NCBI GenBank assembly: GCA_049790315.1
Contig: JBAQYV010000177.1
Location: forward strand, 21,360-85,359
Direction: 5' to 3'
DNA: 64,000 nucleotides
Origin: DASPOJ01 sp049790315
GTDB taxonomy: Bacteria > Acidobacteriota > Terriglobia > Acidiferrales > UBA7541
Part shown: positions 26,127 to 37,000 of the stretch, piece after piece
Position numbering within the stretch: the first letter of the stretch is position 1
How the letters are laid out: every line of letters begins with the position of its first letter
Notes under the pieces: model-generated
What the model was told of the DNA's origin: nothing
What the model saw: the letters and a program-made list of their open reading frames with translations, nothing else
The model's database searches: none
Translations under genes and position numbers: made by a program

Positions 26127-27352
26127 GGTTCGCCTGGTTCGTGGCGCGCCGCTATCTGCGTTCGCAACATCGTCCGGCAGTGTTGCGCTTGGTCACCTGG
26201 CTTGCGACGCTCGGCGTTGCGGCGGGCGTGGGAACACTTGTAATAGCGCTGTCGATGAATACCGGCTTCCGACACACCTTTCAGGATCGTCTGCTCGGCG
26301 TCACCGCGCACGTCAATCTTTCACGACCCGATTCCGAAGGAATCGAAGACTATCGAGCGCTGGGCGAGCGGCTCGGACACACGCCGGGCGTACGCTCCGT
26401 TGCACCGGCGATGTATTTGACGGTGTTACTGGTCGCCCCGGGAGGGCGGTCTCGCGGCGTCGTGATCAAGGGAGTGGACCCTGAAATCGAGCGCGCGTCG
26501 GACGAAGCGATGCGCCGGGTGACCTCGGGCAGCGCCGATTTCGCGGCCGATGCGAATGGCTTCGACGCCATTCTGATCGGGCAAATGCTGGCGGACGACC
26601 TGGGAATCGAAGCCGGAGACTACGTTACGCTGATGAGCCCGAATGGAAGCTTGACGCCCTTCGGCGAGATGCCGCGCTCACGGCGGTTTCGCGTGGCGGG
26701 GATTTTCAATTCCGGATTCTACGATTACGACGCGAATTGGGGATTCATCACTTTGCCGGCTGCGCAAGGTCTGGACGGCGTAGGCGACGTCGCGAGCGTT
26801 CTTGAATTTCGGCTGGCCGACCCGGACCGCTCCGAGCAAGCGGCGCGCGAACTCGAAAGCGAAGCCGGCCCCGGCTATCTGGCGAGCACATGGCAGGATG
26901 AGAATCGCGCTCTATTTCGCGCGCTACGTTTTGAAAAACTAATCACAGCGCTGTTCATTGGATTGATCACATTCGTCGCCGGCCTGAACATTTTGGTGGT
27001 TCTCGCGATGACGGTGAGCGATCGCGCGCGCGATATCGCCGTGCTCACCGCGATGGGCGCGCGGCGCACGCAAGTACGCGACGTTTTCATCCTGCAAGGC
27101 CTGGCCATCGGCGCATTCGGAACGCTCACTGGCTTGGCGGGTGGATATTTGCTGTCCTGGGTCGCGGGAACCTACAGACTAATTCCGCTTGATCCCCAGG
27201 TCTACTCCGTTCCCTACGTCCCATTTCAGCCGAACGGCCTTGACGCCATCTGGATCGGCGCCGCCGCGCTCGCGATTTGCCTGGCGGCGACGATGGTTCC
27301 AGCGCGCGCCGCAGTGCGGCTATTGCCGGTTGAAATACTGCGTTACGAATAG
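26123..27352 (+). CDS. lolC: lipoprotein-releasing ABC permease, LolC/LolE type
   Basis: A 409-residue FtsX/MacB-fold permease. Helix 1 lies near residues 25-50 (LVTWLATLGVAAGVGTLVIALS), followed by a large periplasmic domain (about 50-270). The remaining three helices lie near 275-300 (ALFIGLITFVAGLNILVVLAM), 320-350 and 370-395. AMGARRTQVRDVFILQG after helix 2 is the cytoplasmic coupling loop of LolC/E. The complex extracts lipoproteins from the inner membrane for transfer to LolA. Only one such permease is visible, so it may act as a homodimer, as in many non-gamma bacteria. It overlaps lysS. Confidence 0.9.
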   Translation: MRFAWFVARRYLRSQHRPAVLRLVTWLATLGVAAGVGTLVIALSMNTGFRHTFQDRLLGVTAHVNLSRPDSEGIEDYRALGERLGHTPGVRSVAPAMYLTVLLVAPGGRSRGVVIKGVDPEIERASDEAMRRVTSGSADFAADANGFDAILIGQMLADDLGIEAGDYVTLMSPNGSLTPFGEMPRSRRFRVAGIFNSGFYDYDANWGFITLPAAQGLDGVGDVASVLEFRLADPDRSEQAARELESEAGPGYLASTWQDENRALFRALRFEKLITALFIGLITFVAGLNILVVLAMTVSDRARDIAVLTAMGARRTQVRDVFILQGLAIGAFGTLTGLAGGYLLSWVAGTYRLIPLDPQVYSVPYVPFQPNGLDAIWIGAAALAICLAATMVPARAAVRLLPVEILRYE

Positions 27353-27727
27353 CTAACCTCACGCTCGCGCCGCACCAAACCGAGTTTGGCGTGTCATGTG
27401 CTCCTTCTAATCCCGACGATTGCTATCGATCCGATTTCCGCCGCGTCAGCCTCGTCGGCAGGCGCCTCGATCGTGTTACAATCGCCTTTAGGTCAAGGGT
27501 TTACGGGTTCGCCGGTCGGTGGCGCCAAATGGCTGAAGCAGCGGAGGGAAATACGCTGGACAAAACTGGCAAGGGTTAGGCCAGCGGGTTGCCACTTTTC
27601 GACATTTCACCGGGCCCGGAAGACAAAGCGGCGCTGTTTAGAGGCATCTAATTAGAGCGGGGATGCCCGAAAAAACCGCATTTTACGAGTGGGGCGCGGC
27701 AAGTTCCTGGCTGGAGAAATCGATCCG
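27353..27727 (+). other. noncoding leader between lolC-like and lolD-like genes
   Basis: About 375 bases without a convincing gene. A TACAAT hexamer at 27477-27482 could be a -10 box of a promoter for lolD-clpC; I see no good -35. The 200 bases after it contain several GC-rich pairing segments but match no riboswitch, tRNA or small RNA that I can recognise. Confidence 0.4.
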
Positions 27728-28522
27728 ATGATGCAGAGCTCAGCAGCGACGACATCACGGGAAAACTACCGAGAATTGAGCCGCGCGACGCGCGCGCAGC
27801 CGGACGCGGGCCCGGAAATCGTCCTGGAAGCGCGCGGCCTGCGCAAAATTTATGGTGCGGGTCCGGCGAAGATCACGGTGCTCGATGGCGTGGACTTCGT
27901 GCTCGAACGCGGTGAGATGGTTGCGATCGTGGCGCCGTCCGGCGCGGGAAAAAGTACGTTTTTGCACTTGCTGGCGGCGCTAGACACGCCAACGAGCGGT
28001 ACAGTATACTTCGGCTCGAAAGCGATAGAAACTTTGCGCGAACAGGAGCTTGCGGATTATCGCAACCGCGCTATCGGTTTTGTCTGGCAACGTCATCACC
28101 TGCTGGCGGATTTCACGGCCGCGGAAAACGTCGCCATGCCCCTGCTAATGCGGGGTCGGGCCACGAAGGAAAGTCTGGCGGAAGCCAGACGGTGGCTTGC
28201 AGAAGTGGGCTTAGCGGAGCGGGCGGATCACCTGGCTGGTCAACTTTCCGGCGGTGAGCAACAGAGAGCGGCGATCGCCCGGGCACTGGTGCACGAACCG
28301 GCCGTTTTATTGGCGGATGAACCGACCGGGAATCTTGACGAGCGCAACGCAAGCGGAGTTTTTGAACAAATGCGCCAGCTTTGCAGGGCGCATCGGCTCA
28401 CGTCCGTACTGGCGACGCACAACTGGACTCTGGCTCGGCAGGCAGATCGCATGCTGCAGCTAGAAAACGGGGTGCTTCGTCCGGTTTCAGAAACCTCTAA
28501 CGGCCCTGGCACTGCTGTCTGA
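27728..28522 (+). CDS. lolD: lipoprotein-releasing ABC ATPase, LolD type
   Basis: A 264-residue ABC ATPase of the MacB/LolD group. It has Walker A APSGAGKST (residues 69-77), Q-loop in GFVWQRHHLLADFTA, signature LSGGEQQR, Walker B VLLADEPTGNLD and a switch histidine in LATHNW. It should energise the LolC-like permease at 26123. The first 30 residues are an extension not seen in E. coli LolD. I chose the ATG at 27728; an upstream GTG at 27689 would lengthen it. It is followed after about 20 bases by clpC in the same direction. Confidence 0.9.
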   Translation: MMQSSAATTSRENYRELSRATRAQPDAGPEIVLEARGLRKIYGAGPAKITVLDGVDFVLERGEMVAIVAPSGAGKSTFLHLLAALDTPTSGTVYFGSKAIETLREQELADYRNRAIGFVWQRHHLLADFTAAENVAMPLLMRGRATKESLAEARRWLAEVGLAERADHLAGQLSGGEQQRAAIARALVHEPAVLLADEPTGNLDERNASGVFEQMRQLCRAHRLTSVLATHNWTLARQADRMLQLENGVLRPVSETSNGPGTAV

Positions 28523-28542
28523 GGGGAGAAACGAGCGGAAAC

Positions 28543-30969
28543 GTGTTTGAACGTTACACGGAAAAAGCGCGTCGCGTGATCTTCTTCGCGAGGTATGAGG
28601 CCAGCCAGTACGGCAGCCCCTACATCGAGACGGAGCATTTGCTGTTGGGATTGATGCGCGAAGACAAAGCGCTCGCCAACAGATTTCTGCGCGCGCACGG
28701 CTCGATCGAATCCATTCGCAAGGAAATTGAATCGCGAATCACCATTCGCGAACGCATCTCCACCTCGGTGGAAGTTCCGCTCAGCCAGGAATCGAAGCGC
28801 ATTCTGAATTACGCCACCGAAGAAGCGGAACGACTCGGTCACAAGCACGTTGGTACCGAGCATCTGCTGCTGGGAATTCTGCGCGAAGAAAAGTGCTTCG
28901 GCGCGGAAATTCTTCAGGAGCGCGGGTTGCGGCTTTCCGCGCTGCGCGAGGAAATGGCGCGCTCGGCGGGAGAAAAAGCTCCGGCGAATCGGCCCAAGGA
29001 AACTTCGCTCCTGGCCGAATTCAGCCGCGATCTCACGCAATCGGCCCTGGAAGGCCAACTCGATCCCCTGGTCGGACGCGAACGCGAAGTCGAGCGCGTG
29101 ATCCAGATCTTGTGCCGCCGCACGAAAAACAATCCTGTGCTGATCGGCGAGCCGGGCGTAGGCAAAACTGCCATCGTCGAAGGCTTGGCGCAGCGCATTT
29201 CCGACGGCGATGTGCCGCCATTTCTTGCCGACAAGCGAATTCTCTCGCTCGATCTTTCCCTGATCGTCGCCGGCACGAAGTATCGCGGGCAATTTGAAGA
29301 ACGCCTGAAGACCATCATGAAAGAATTGATGGAAAATCAGAACGCCATCCTCTTCATCGACGAGTTGCACACACTGGTGGGCGCGGGTTCGGCCGAAGGG
29401 TCGCTGGATGCAGCCAACATTTTGAAGCCGGCTCTTTCGCGCGGCGAAATTCAGTGCATCGGCGCGACGACACCTGGTGAATATCGCAAATCTGTCGAGA
29501 AAGACCGCTCACTCGAGCGCCGCTTTCAATCCGTAAAAGTCGCGGCACCCAGCGAGGATGACGCCATTCGCGTTCTCGAAGGCGTACGCGAACGCTACGA
29601 AAAATTTCACGCCGTCACATACACGGAAGAAGCGATTCGCTACGCCGTCTATCTTTCCAGCCGCTATATTCCCGACCGCTTCCTGCCCGATAAGGCCGTG
29701 GACCTGATCGACGAAGCAGGCGCGCGCGTAAAGCTGCGCCAGGCCACGCTGCCCGACGAAGTCGCCGAAGTGCAGAAGCGCGTGAAATTCATCACGCATC
29801 GCATGGAAACGGCCATCGCCAATCACGAATTTGAAAAGGCGCGCTTCTATTCCGAAGAAGAGCGCAAGGAAAAGGAAAATCTCCGACAGGTCCGCGACCG
29901 GCTGAAGCTCGATGAGTCCACTGCTGGCGTGGTCACACGCGAAGACATCGAAGAGGTTGTCGCGCGCTGGACCGGAATCACCGTCACCTCGATCAAGGAA
30001 GACGAACAACAGAAACTTCTGCGCATCGAAGTGGAGTTGCACAAGCGCATCATCAGCCAGGCGCGAGCCATCACCGCGCTCGCGCGAGCCATTCGCCGCA
30101 GCCGTGCCGGCCTAAAAGCTCCGGGCCGCCCTGTCGGCTGCTTCCTGTTTCTCGGACCCACGGGCGTCGGCAAAACAGAGGTGGCGCGGCGCTTGGCGGA
30201 ATTCCTATTTGGCAGCGAAAAATCGTTGATTCGCTTCGATATGTCCGAGTACATGGAAAAGCACTCGGTGTCGAAGCTGATCGGCGCGCCTCCAGGCTAC
30301 GTGGGCTATGAAGAAGGCGGCCAATTGACGGAACGCGTTCGGCGCACGCCATACGCCGTGATCCTGCTCGATGAAATCGAGAAAGCCCATTCCGACGTCT
30401 ACAACATTTTGCTGCAAGTTTTTGAAGATGGGCAATTGACCGACGGACTCGGCAACACGGTGGATTTCCGCAATACGATCGTGATCATGACCTCAAACCT
30501 TGGCGCGCGCCACTTGCAGAAGCGCCAAACGATGGGTTTTCAATCCGGCACCGACGAAGCCGGGGACAAGAGCATGGAAGACATGGTCTTGTCCGAAGTC
30601 AAGCGCGTTTTCAATCCGGAATTTTTGAATCGGCTCGATGAAGTGATTCTGTTCAGCCCGCTGACCGATGAAGACTTGTTGCGCATCATCGATCTGCTGG
30701 TCGGCATGATCAACGACACCTTGATCCATCGTCAGGTGCAAATCGTCCTGACGCCGGAAGCAAGCCAGTGGATTCTCGAGAAAACTTGCGGCGATCGTAA
30801 TTACGGAGCACGCCCACTCCGCCGCGCGCTGCAGAAATACGTCGAAGACCCGCTGTCGGAAGCGCTCATTCAGGGGGGCCTGCAACGTCCGGCGACGCTC
30901 GAAGCGTTCGTCTCCGGCGACGAGCTTGGTTTCCGACCGGTAGTCGAAGCAACCCCGGTTACCCACTGA
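28543..30969 (+). CDS. clpC: Clp protease ATP-binding subunit ClpC
   Basis: An 808-residue Hsp100 unfoldase. Two N-terminal Clp-N repeats (TEHLLLGLMRED and TEHLLLGILREE) precede AAA domain 1 with GEPGVGKT, an UVR-like helical segment (MEAxANxEFEKARFYSEEE) in the middle domain, and AAA domain 2 with GPTGVGKTEVAR. The MD/UVR feature separates ClpC from ClpA and ClpB. It unfolds substrates for ClpP, which is not in this window. The start is a GTG. It sits between lolD and bamA in one direction; a GC hairpin separates it from bamA. Confidence 0.95.
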   Translation: MFERYTEKARRVIFFARYEASQYGSPYIETEHLLLGLMREDKALANRFLRAHGSIESIRKEIESRITIRERISTSVEVPLSQESKRILNYATEEAERLGHKHVGTEHLLLGILREEKCFGAEILQERGLRLSALREEMARSAGEKAPANRPKETSLLAEFSRDLTQSALEGQLDPLVGREREVERVIQILCRRTKNNPVLIGEPGVGKTAIVEGLAQRISDGDVPPFLADKRILSLDLSLIVAGTKYRGQFEERLKTIMKELMENQNAILFIDELHTLVGAGSAEGSLDAANILKPALSRGEIQCIGATTPGEYRKSVEKDRSLERRFQSVKVAAPSEDDAIRVLEGVRERYEKFHAVTYTEEAIRYAVYLSSRYIPDRFLPDKAVDLIDEAGARVKLRQATLPDEVAEVQKRVKFITHRMETAIANHEFEKARFYSEEERKEKENLRQVRDRLKLDESTAGVVTREDIEEVVARWTGITVTSIKEDEQQKLLRIEVELHKRIISQARAITALARAIRRSRAGLKAPGRPVGCFLFLGPTGVGKTEVARRLAEFLFGSEKSLIRFDMSEYMEKHSVSKLIGAPPGYVGYEEGGQLTERVRRTPYAVILLDEIEKAHSDVYNILLQVFEDGQLTDGLGNTVDFRNTIVIMTSNLGARHLQKRQTMGFQSGTDEAGDKSMEDMVLSEVKRVFNPEFLNRLDEVILFSPLTDEDLLRIIDLLVGMINDTLIHRQVQIVLTPEASQWILEKTCGDRNYGARPLRRALQKYVEDPLSEALIQGGLQRPATLEAFVSGDELGFRPVVEATPVTH

Positions 30970-30986
30970 CGAATCCTATGCGGGCA

Positions 30987-31011
30987 GGCCGGACCTACCA
31001 CTGAGCCGGCC
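30987..31011 (+). terminator. GC hairpin between clpC and bamA
   Basis: GGCCGG, 13 bases, CCGGCC. The arms pair perfectly and lie 18 bases after the clpC stop and 18 bases before the bamA start. There is no T-run, so it could be a partial terminator or an mRNA processing/stability element rather than a full stop. Confidence 0.4.
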
Positions 31012-31028
31012 GGGGAGCAGGGACACTC

Positions 31029-33941
31029 TTGTTTTGGGGGAAGGCGGCCTTGACCGCACCTGCGGCCGCGATTAAATACTTTTGTCTGTCTGCTCTGCTC
31101 TGGGTGCTGTGCGTCTGCCTACTCGGCGTCGCCGGCGCCTCCGCACTGCCATTGCCGCAGACCACTCTCGATCAAGAAGCCTCGCCGCAAGTGGCGCCGG
31201 GCCAGCCGTACGTTCTGCGAATCGAATTCGACGGCAATCACCGCATGCGCACGGACACGCTGAAGGCGCGCATCTTCACGCGCGAGGGCGATCCGTATAA
31301 ACCCGAAGCTCTGCGCCGCGATTTCCAGGCGCTGTGGAACACCGGATATTTCGAGGACATCACGCTCACCGTAGAGGACAGCCCCGATCATCCGGACGGC
31401 AAGATCGTGATCTTCACCGTCGCCGAGCGCCCGATCATCCGCCGCATCGTATATAAGGGCGACAAATCGATCACGGAATCCGACATTCTGGACGCTTTCA
31501 AGGACCGCAAAGTCGGCCTGTCGGTTGAAAGCCAGTTCGATCCCACGAAGATCAAAAAAGCCCAGGTTGTCATTCAAGAATTGCTCGCGGCGCACGGGCA
31601 CCAGTTCGCGGTCGTGAAGCCGACATACGAGCGAATCGCCGCGTCGAACGCGGTTGTGCTGACTTTTAACATCGATGAAGGACCAAAGGTAAAAATCGGC
31701 GTGATCGCGTTCGAGGGAAATCACGCATTCTCCAGCGAGAAACTCATCCGCTCGATGAAGCACTCGCGTCCCTACGGGATCCCGCTCTACTACTGGGACA
31801 TTCCGGTGATGAGCAAGACGTTTGATCGTTCGGCGCTCGATGAAGACCTCGAAGTCGGCGTGCGCGCGCTCTATCAGGATAACGGCTACTACAAGGTCAA
31901 TGTGAACAGTCCGGATGTGCAGACCGTGGACATCAATAAATCCGGCATCCCCGGGCCTTGGCCCATCGTGGGCAGGAAACACGGAAAGGCCACGAACATC
32001 AAGATCACGATTGAAGAAGGCGACCGCTACCGGATGGGCAAGCTCTACATCCGCAGTTCGGATCCGGAAAAGGGACTCTCTCTCAAGCGGGAGGCTCTGG
32101 AGAGAATCTTCCCTCTCCACAAGGGCGATATTTTCAGCGTCGCCAAAGTTCGCAAAGCGGTTGAGGACTATACCAAGCTCTACGGCCAATTCGGGTTCAT
32201 CGACTTCACCGCTGAACCGGAAAGCGACGTCAACGACACGACAAAGACTGTCGATCTGACGCTCGATTTCGACGAAGGAAAACAATTCTACGTGCGCCGC
32301 ATCGAATTCGCCGGCAACAGCACCACCCGCGATAAAGTGATTCGGCGCGAATTGCTGATCAGCGAAGGCGATCTGTTCAACAACCACTTGTGGGAATTGA
32401 GCCTGCTGCGCCTCAATCAGCTCAACTACTTCGACGTAATCAAGCCGGAAAACGCCGAGATCAAGCGCGACACGAAAAATGGCACCGTGGACATCCTGCT
32501 GAAGCTCAAGGAAAAGGGGAAACAGTCCATCAGCCTCACCGGCGGCGTCAGCGGCATCGAGGGCGAATTCCTCGGCCTGACCTACCAGACCAACAATTTC
32601 CTGGGGCTGGGCGAAACGCTGACTTTCACCACGCAGTTCGGCTCGATTCAGCGGAATTTCCAATTCGGCTTCACGGAGCCTTATCTGTTCCAGAAGCCCA
32701 TCACCAGCGGCTTCACCATCTTCGACAGTCGATACAATTTCAATGAAGCGCAAGAAACTTCGTTGCTGTATGGAGAGAAGATCACCCTCAGTCCGGACAT
32801 CGCGCAGAATTACAATCAGGACAGCAAGGGGTTCACCGCATTCGTCAGCTACCCGCTGAAAAAATTGTCGTTGTTCTCGCGCCTCGGTCTCGTCTATGGA
32901 TATACCGACACGGATATCCAGGCCTTCAGCACGGCTTCTCAATTACTCTTCGAGGCGCTGCAATTCCAGTCGATCGCCGGTCCTTCGGCGTTGAACGGAA
33001 TCCACGCGAGCAAGATTTCGCCCACGCTCACCTACTCGCGTTTGCAGGGATCGCAACTGAATCCCACCGGCGGCAAAACATTTTTCGCTTCGGTTGCCTA
33101 CAACGGCGGGCCATTGCTCCGCGGCAACGTGGACGAGGTCTCTACAACGTTCAACATGACCTACTTCCACAGGGCCAGACCCCGTCGCAACGTGATTGCA
33201 GTCCGTTTCTTGGGCTCGTTCATCACCGGGTACGACGGTCGCGAGGTCACGCCGTATGACCGAACCTATCTGGGCGGCGAGGACAATCTGCGCGGCTTTG
33301 ACGTGCGCACGGTCACACCCGTCGTATTTATCCCCACGGTAACCACGCAGTCGTTCTCGTTCTTCGATCCCACTGTGCTCAACAGCGGCGGCTCGCCGAC
33401 CCAGCGTACGATCTCAATTCCGGCGCTCATCTATCAAACGGCATTTCCTGGCGGAGACACCGAGGGTGTCACGAATCTCGAATATCGAATCCCGATCGCC
33501 GGACCCGTCTGGATGGACATCTTCACCGACGCCGGCGCCACGGGTATATTGCGCCCTTCGGAATTGGCGTTGGCTGCGAGCGGAGTTGAAGAGGATAATT
33601 CTGTGTTTCCGGGCGCCGTCACTTCCGCGCAGTTGAACGTATTGCAGGGAACGAATTTCAAGCTCCGCGCGTCCGCGGGCATCGAATTCGTCGCGAATCT
33701 GCCGATCATTAATGCGCCGGTGCGGCTCTATTGGGCCTACAACTTCGAGCGCTTGGATAAAACGCTGATCGCGCCGGAGGACCGGTTCGACGTAACTCAG
33801 AATTTGCTGTCGTCGCTGCCGCCCGGCGTCTACACCACCCAGATTCTTCCTCAAATCAACAACGCGATAGCCAATCCGCAACTCACTCAGTTTTTCGATC
33901 CGGTTAAGGTCATCCGGCTGACGGTGAGCCGGACGTTCTGA
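31029..33941 (+). CDS. bamA: outer membrane protein assembly factor BamA
   Basis: A 970-residue Omp85 protein, the core of the machine that inserts beta-barrel proteins. A signal peptide (about 1-38) is followed by five POTRA domains (about 55-500) and a C-terminal beta-barrel with the conserved LRGF loop in YLGGEDNLRGFD. It ends in Phe, the usual outer-membrane signature. It is longer than E. coli BamA (810), mainly through an extended barrel loop region and a longer POTRA part. The start is TTG with AGCAGGGA upstream; a later start is possible. The gene order with lolC, lolD and ompH supports the call. Confidence 0.95.
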   Translation: MFWGKAALTAPAAAIKYFCLSALLWVLCVCLLGVAGASALPLPQTTLDQEASPQVAPGQPYVLRIEFDGNHRMRTDTLKARIFTREGDPYKPEALRRDFQALWNTGYFEDITLTVEDSPDHPDGKIVIFTVAERPIIRRIVYKGDKSITESDILDAFKDRKVGLSVESQFDPTKIKKAQVVIQELLAAHGHQFAVVKPTYERIAASNAVVLTFNIDEGPKVKIGVIAFEGNHAFSSEKLIRSMKHSRPYGIPLYYWDIPVMSKTFDRSALDEDLEVGVRALYQDNGYYKVNVNSPDVQTVDINKSGIPGPWPIVGRKHGKATNIKITIEEGDRYRMGKLYIRSSDPEKGLSLKREALERIFPLHKGDIFSVAKVRKAVEDYTKLYGQFGFIDFTAEPESDVNDTTKTVDLTLDFDEGKQFYVRRIEFAGNSTTRDKVIRRELLISEGDLFNNHLWELSLLRLNQLNYFDVIKPENAEIKRDTKNGTVDILLKLKEKGKQSISLTGGVSGIEGEFLGLTYQTNNFLGLGETLTFTTQFGSIQRNFQFGFTEPYLFQKPITSGFTIFDSRYNFNEAQETSLLYGEKITLSPDIAQNYNQDSKGFTAFVSYPLKKLSLFSRLGLVYGYTDTDIQAFSTASQLLFEALQFQSIAGPSALNGIHASKISPTLTYSRLQGSQLNPTGGKTFFASVAYNGGPLLRGNVDEVSTTFNMTYFHRARPRRNVIAVRFLGSFITGYDGREVTPYDRTYLGGEDNLRGFDVRTVTPVVFIPTVTTQSFSFFDPTVLNSGGSPTQRTISIPALIYQTAFPGGDTEGVTNLEYRIPIAGPVWMDIFTDAGATGILRPSELALAASGVEEDNSVFPGAVTSAQLNVLQGTNFKLRASAGIEFVANLPIINAPVRLYWAYNFERLDKTLIAPEDRFDVTQNLLSSLPPGVYTTQILPQINNAIANPQLTQFFDPVKVIRLTVSRTF

Positions 33942-34027
33942 GCATCGATCATGCGGGCGCGCGGAGAAACGAAATGGCGGCAAGGGGCGGCATGGAGAGC
34001 TTAAAAAGAGTTGGAGGCACGGGAATC

Positions 34028-37000
34028 ATGAAGTCACACAAATTCTGGTTTGCGCTGAGCTGGTTATGCGCGGCGATCACGCTGGGATGCAACAGCACGC
34101 CTACGAACGTCGTGGTCACGCTGAGCCAGACCACTGCCACCGTGGTCCTCAATGCCCAACAGCAATTTAGCGCCACCGTTACGGGAACCACAAATGCTAA
34201 CGTCACTTGGGAAGTCACGGGGGCAACGGGCGGAGCCGTGACGGGCGGAAACACCACCATCGGCACGGTAGATACCACCGGCCTCTATACCGCACCCAGC
34301 GTCCTTCCCTGCACTCCCACGGCGACGGCCCCGTGCGAGGTGACGGTTACCGCGGTTTCGGCAGCAGACTCGTCGGCCACGGCCGCGGCGACGGTCACGC
34401 TCAGTTCCGGTATTACTATTTCGGTGTCGCCATCAATTGCCACGGTCGGCACGCAGGAAACCTATCCCTTCGTCGCAACTGTGACGGGCACGACCAATAC
34501 CGCCGTCGTTTGGTGCGTCATTATCGATAACTCGAGCGGAACGCCGACTTGCACCCCCGGCACGAGCAACAATAACGGATCCATTGGCGAGAACACTGGA
34601 ACGTATACGGCGCCGCCGTTCGCGCCGTCAGGCGCGGTCACCATCACGGCAACCTCTGTCCAGGATCCGTCCGTGAACGCCTCGGCCACCGTCACCGTCA
34701 TCACCGCGGTCAATCCGACTGTGAGCGCCATTAGTCCAAATACAGCACCGCAAGGTCAAACTTTTGAGGATGTTTATATCATCGGAACGAATTTTATCTC
34801 GACTACGGCCGTGCTTGTGAACGGCACGCCGTTGCCCGCGTTCAACAATGGCGTTCAGAGCGTCGAGCTGCCAAACCCGACCTTCGCATCCACGGGCTCG
34901 ACCGGCACGGCCTCGGGTGAAACCACCTCGCTCCGGGCCCGCATCCCGGACTTTATGCTTACGGTTGCACCGGTGCCTCCAGCCACCACGAGCACACTCA
35001 CGATTTCGGTCGAACGCCAGGGCGGCACGCCGCAATCCTGCCCCACCGTCACACTGTGCCAAATCGCGGTGACCCCGGTACGGCCCGCCATCGCGGGACC
35101 ATCGCCTGACAGTGTGCTGCAGGGATCCGCCGGAAGCCTCAATTTCAATGTCGACGGCGGCTATTTCGGTACGAATGCCAGCCCGATTGTTACGGGGAAA
35201 TTCAATGGAACAGCCCATACCACCATGGTCAATCCATCCCTGAATCCTGTCGACAGTGGCCGGCAGTTGACCGTGGTTGTCGGCGGCGCTCTCAATTCGT
35301 CCGACCTGAGCACGCCTGGCCTTTATCCGATCACTATCCAAAATAACGCTGAGCCGCAGCAAGTGGCTTCGGCGAATTTGGCGGTTCGTCCGGCGTACAG
35401 TCCTCCAGCGTCCTCGATTTCCACGATCACCGATACTGTGGTGACGTTGCCGGGCACAAAGCCCTCGGCCGTTGCCATCGACACGTCGACAGCGCTCGCC
35501 GTTGTGGTCAACACGGGATCGAACGACGTCACCCTCGTCGATTTGTCGTCAGGCACTCCCACCGTTGTGGTGCCCTCACTCTGCACTGTGCCACCCACAT
35601 CGGGCACCACGTGCCCGACGACGGGACCCACTGGCGTTGCGGTTGACAACATCCGGCATATCGCTTTGGTCGCAAATAACACCGCCGTACCGCCCAGCGT
35701 CTCCGTGATCAACCTCACCACGCGCGCTGTGACTTCGGTCATCAATACCAGCGCGATCATCACAGCCACGAACGTTACAGCGCGCCCGTTTTCGGTTGGC
35801 ATCAACCCCTCGACCGGACACGCCATCCTGGCCTTTCAAGCCACCAACGTCGCGGCGCTGATTGACCTCACCCAGAATCCGCCGGCGATCACCGGCGTCG
35901 TCAACGCCAGCACGGGTTCCAGCCCACAGATCGCCGTCGATTCGGAACTGGATTGGGCGATCATCACGCCGGGTGGTTTGGGCGCGATGACGCTGGTGAA
36001 CCTGAGCCGCCAGAGCACCAACGCGATCGCTACCGCCGCCAATTCAGGAGCGGTGCGCACGGCCGGCACCGTCACGATCACCACCACTACGACACAATTC
36101 CTACAGCCGGGCGAACCCGTGCTGATTGAAGGCGTCGCCGATTCCAGCTTTGACGGAACCTACAGCGTCGTCTCCGTGACATCGGATACGACCTTCACGT
36201 ACACCGAGAATGACACCACGAATTCAACAAGTGGCGGTGGTTCGATCACTTACGCCGCCCCCGTGGCCACACTGTCGGTAAGCACGACCGTCCAGGGCGT
36301 ATCCTTTAACCCTGAAACGCATTCCGCGATTCTGACCGATCCGATTAACGGCGGCGAAGGCGCTCTCGTGTACAGCGCGTTCGATCAGACCTCCAAACCG
36401 ATCTCCCTTCAGGCCGGATATGTTGCTTCCGCTTTCAACCAGCTCACCAACACCGGAGTTATCGTCAATAACTTCCTGAATCAGGCCCTGATCATTGATC
36501 CGACCCAGCCGACCGCGGTCCAGGAGCTCACCTCAGACCTGAATGCACCCGTGGCTGTAGCCTGCGATCCGATCACGAATCAATTCATGATCATCAACCA
36601 GGGCAGCGGTACCGCCGCGGTCTATTCGCTGGGTACGGTTCGCCCGCTTCAAATCACGGAACTCAGTCCGGAGGTCTACAATCTCACCTCCTCGCTCACT
36701 TCCCCGGCTGTGCCCTCATCGCAGACCTTGACGATCGTCGGAGGCGGATTTGATTCCTCGTCGGTGGCGCGGCTCGACGGCATTCCGCTGCCCACCAGCG
36801 TTACCTCCAGCCGCAGCATGACAGTGTCGGTTCCCGCGGCAATGCTTTCGAGCCCGCGCCGCTTCGCGCTCGACGTCCTGAATCCAGGTCCCGCTGTCTC
36901 GAATGCCGAAGATTTCAGCGTGACGCAAACCGTGGACCTCACCAATCCCGGCTGCATCAATCCCGCTCCCGACGGAGTGGCCGTCGATCCGCAAAATAAC

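Noticed and set aside
31119..32942. A 607-codon open frame on the strand opposite bamA
   Set aside because: It lies antisense to a gene with full POTRA and barrel features; long antisense frames are common in GC-rich DNA with strong codon bias. The product shows no recognisable domain.
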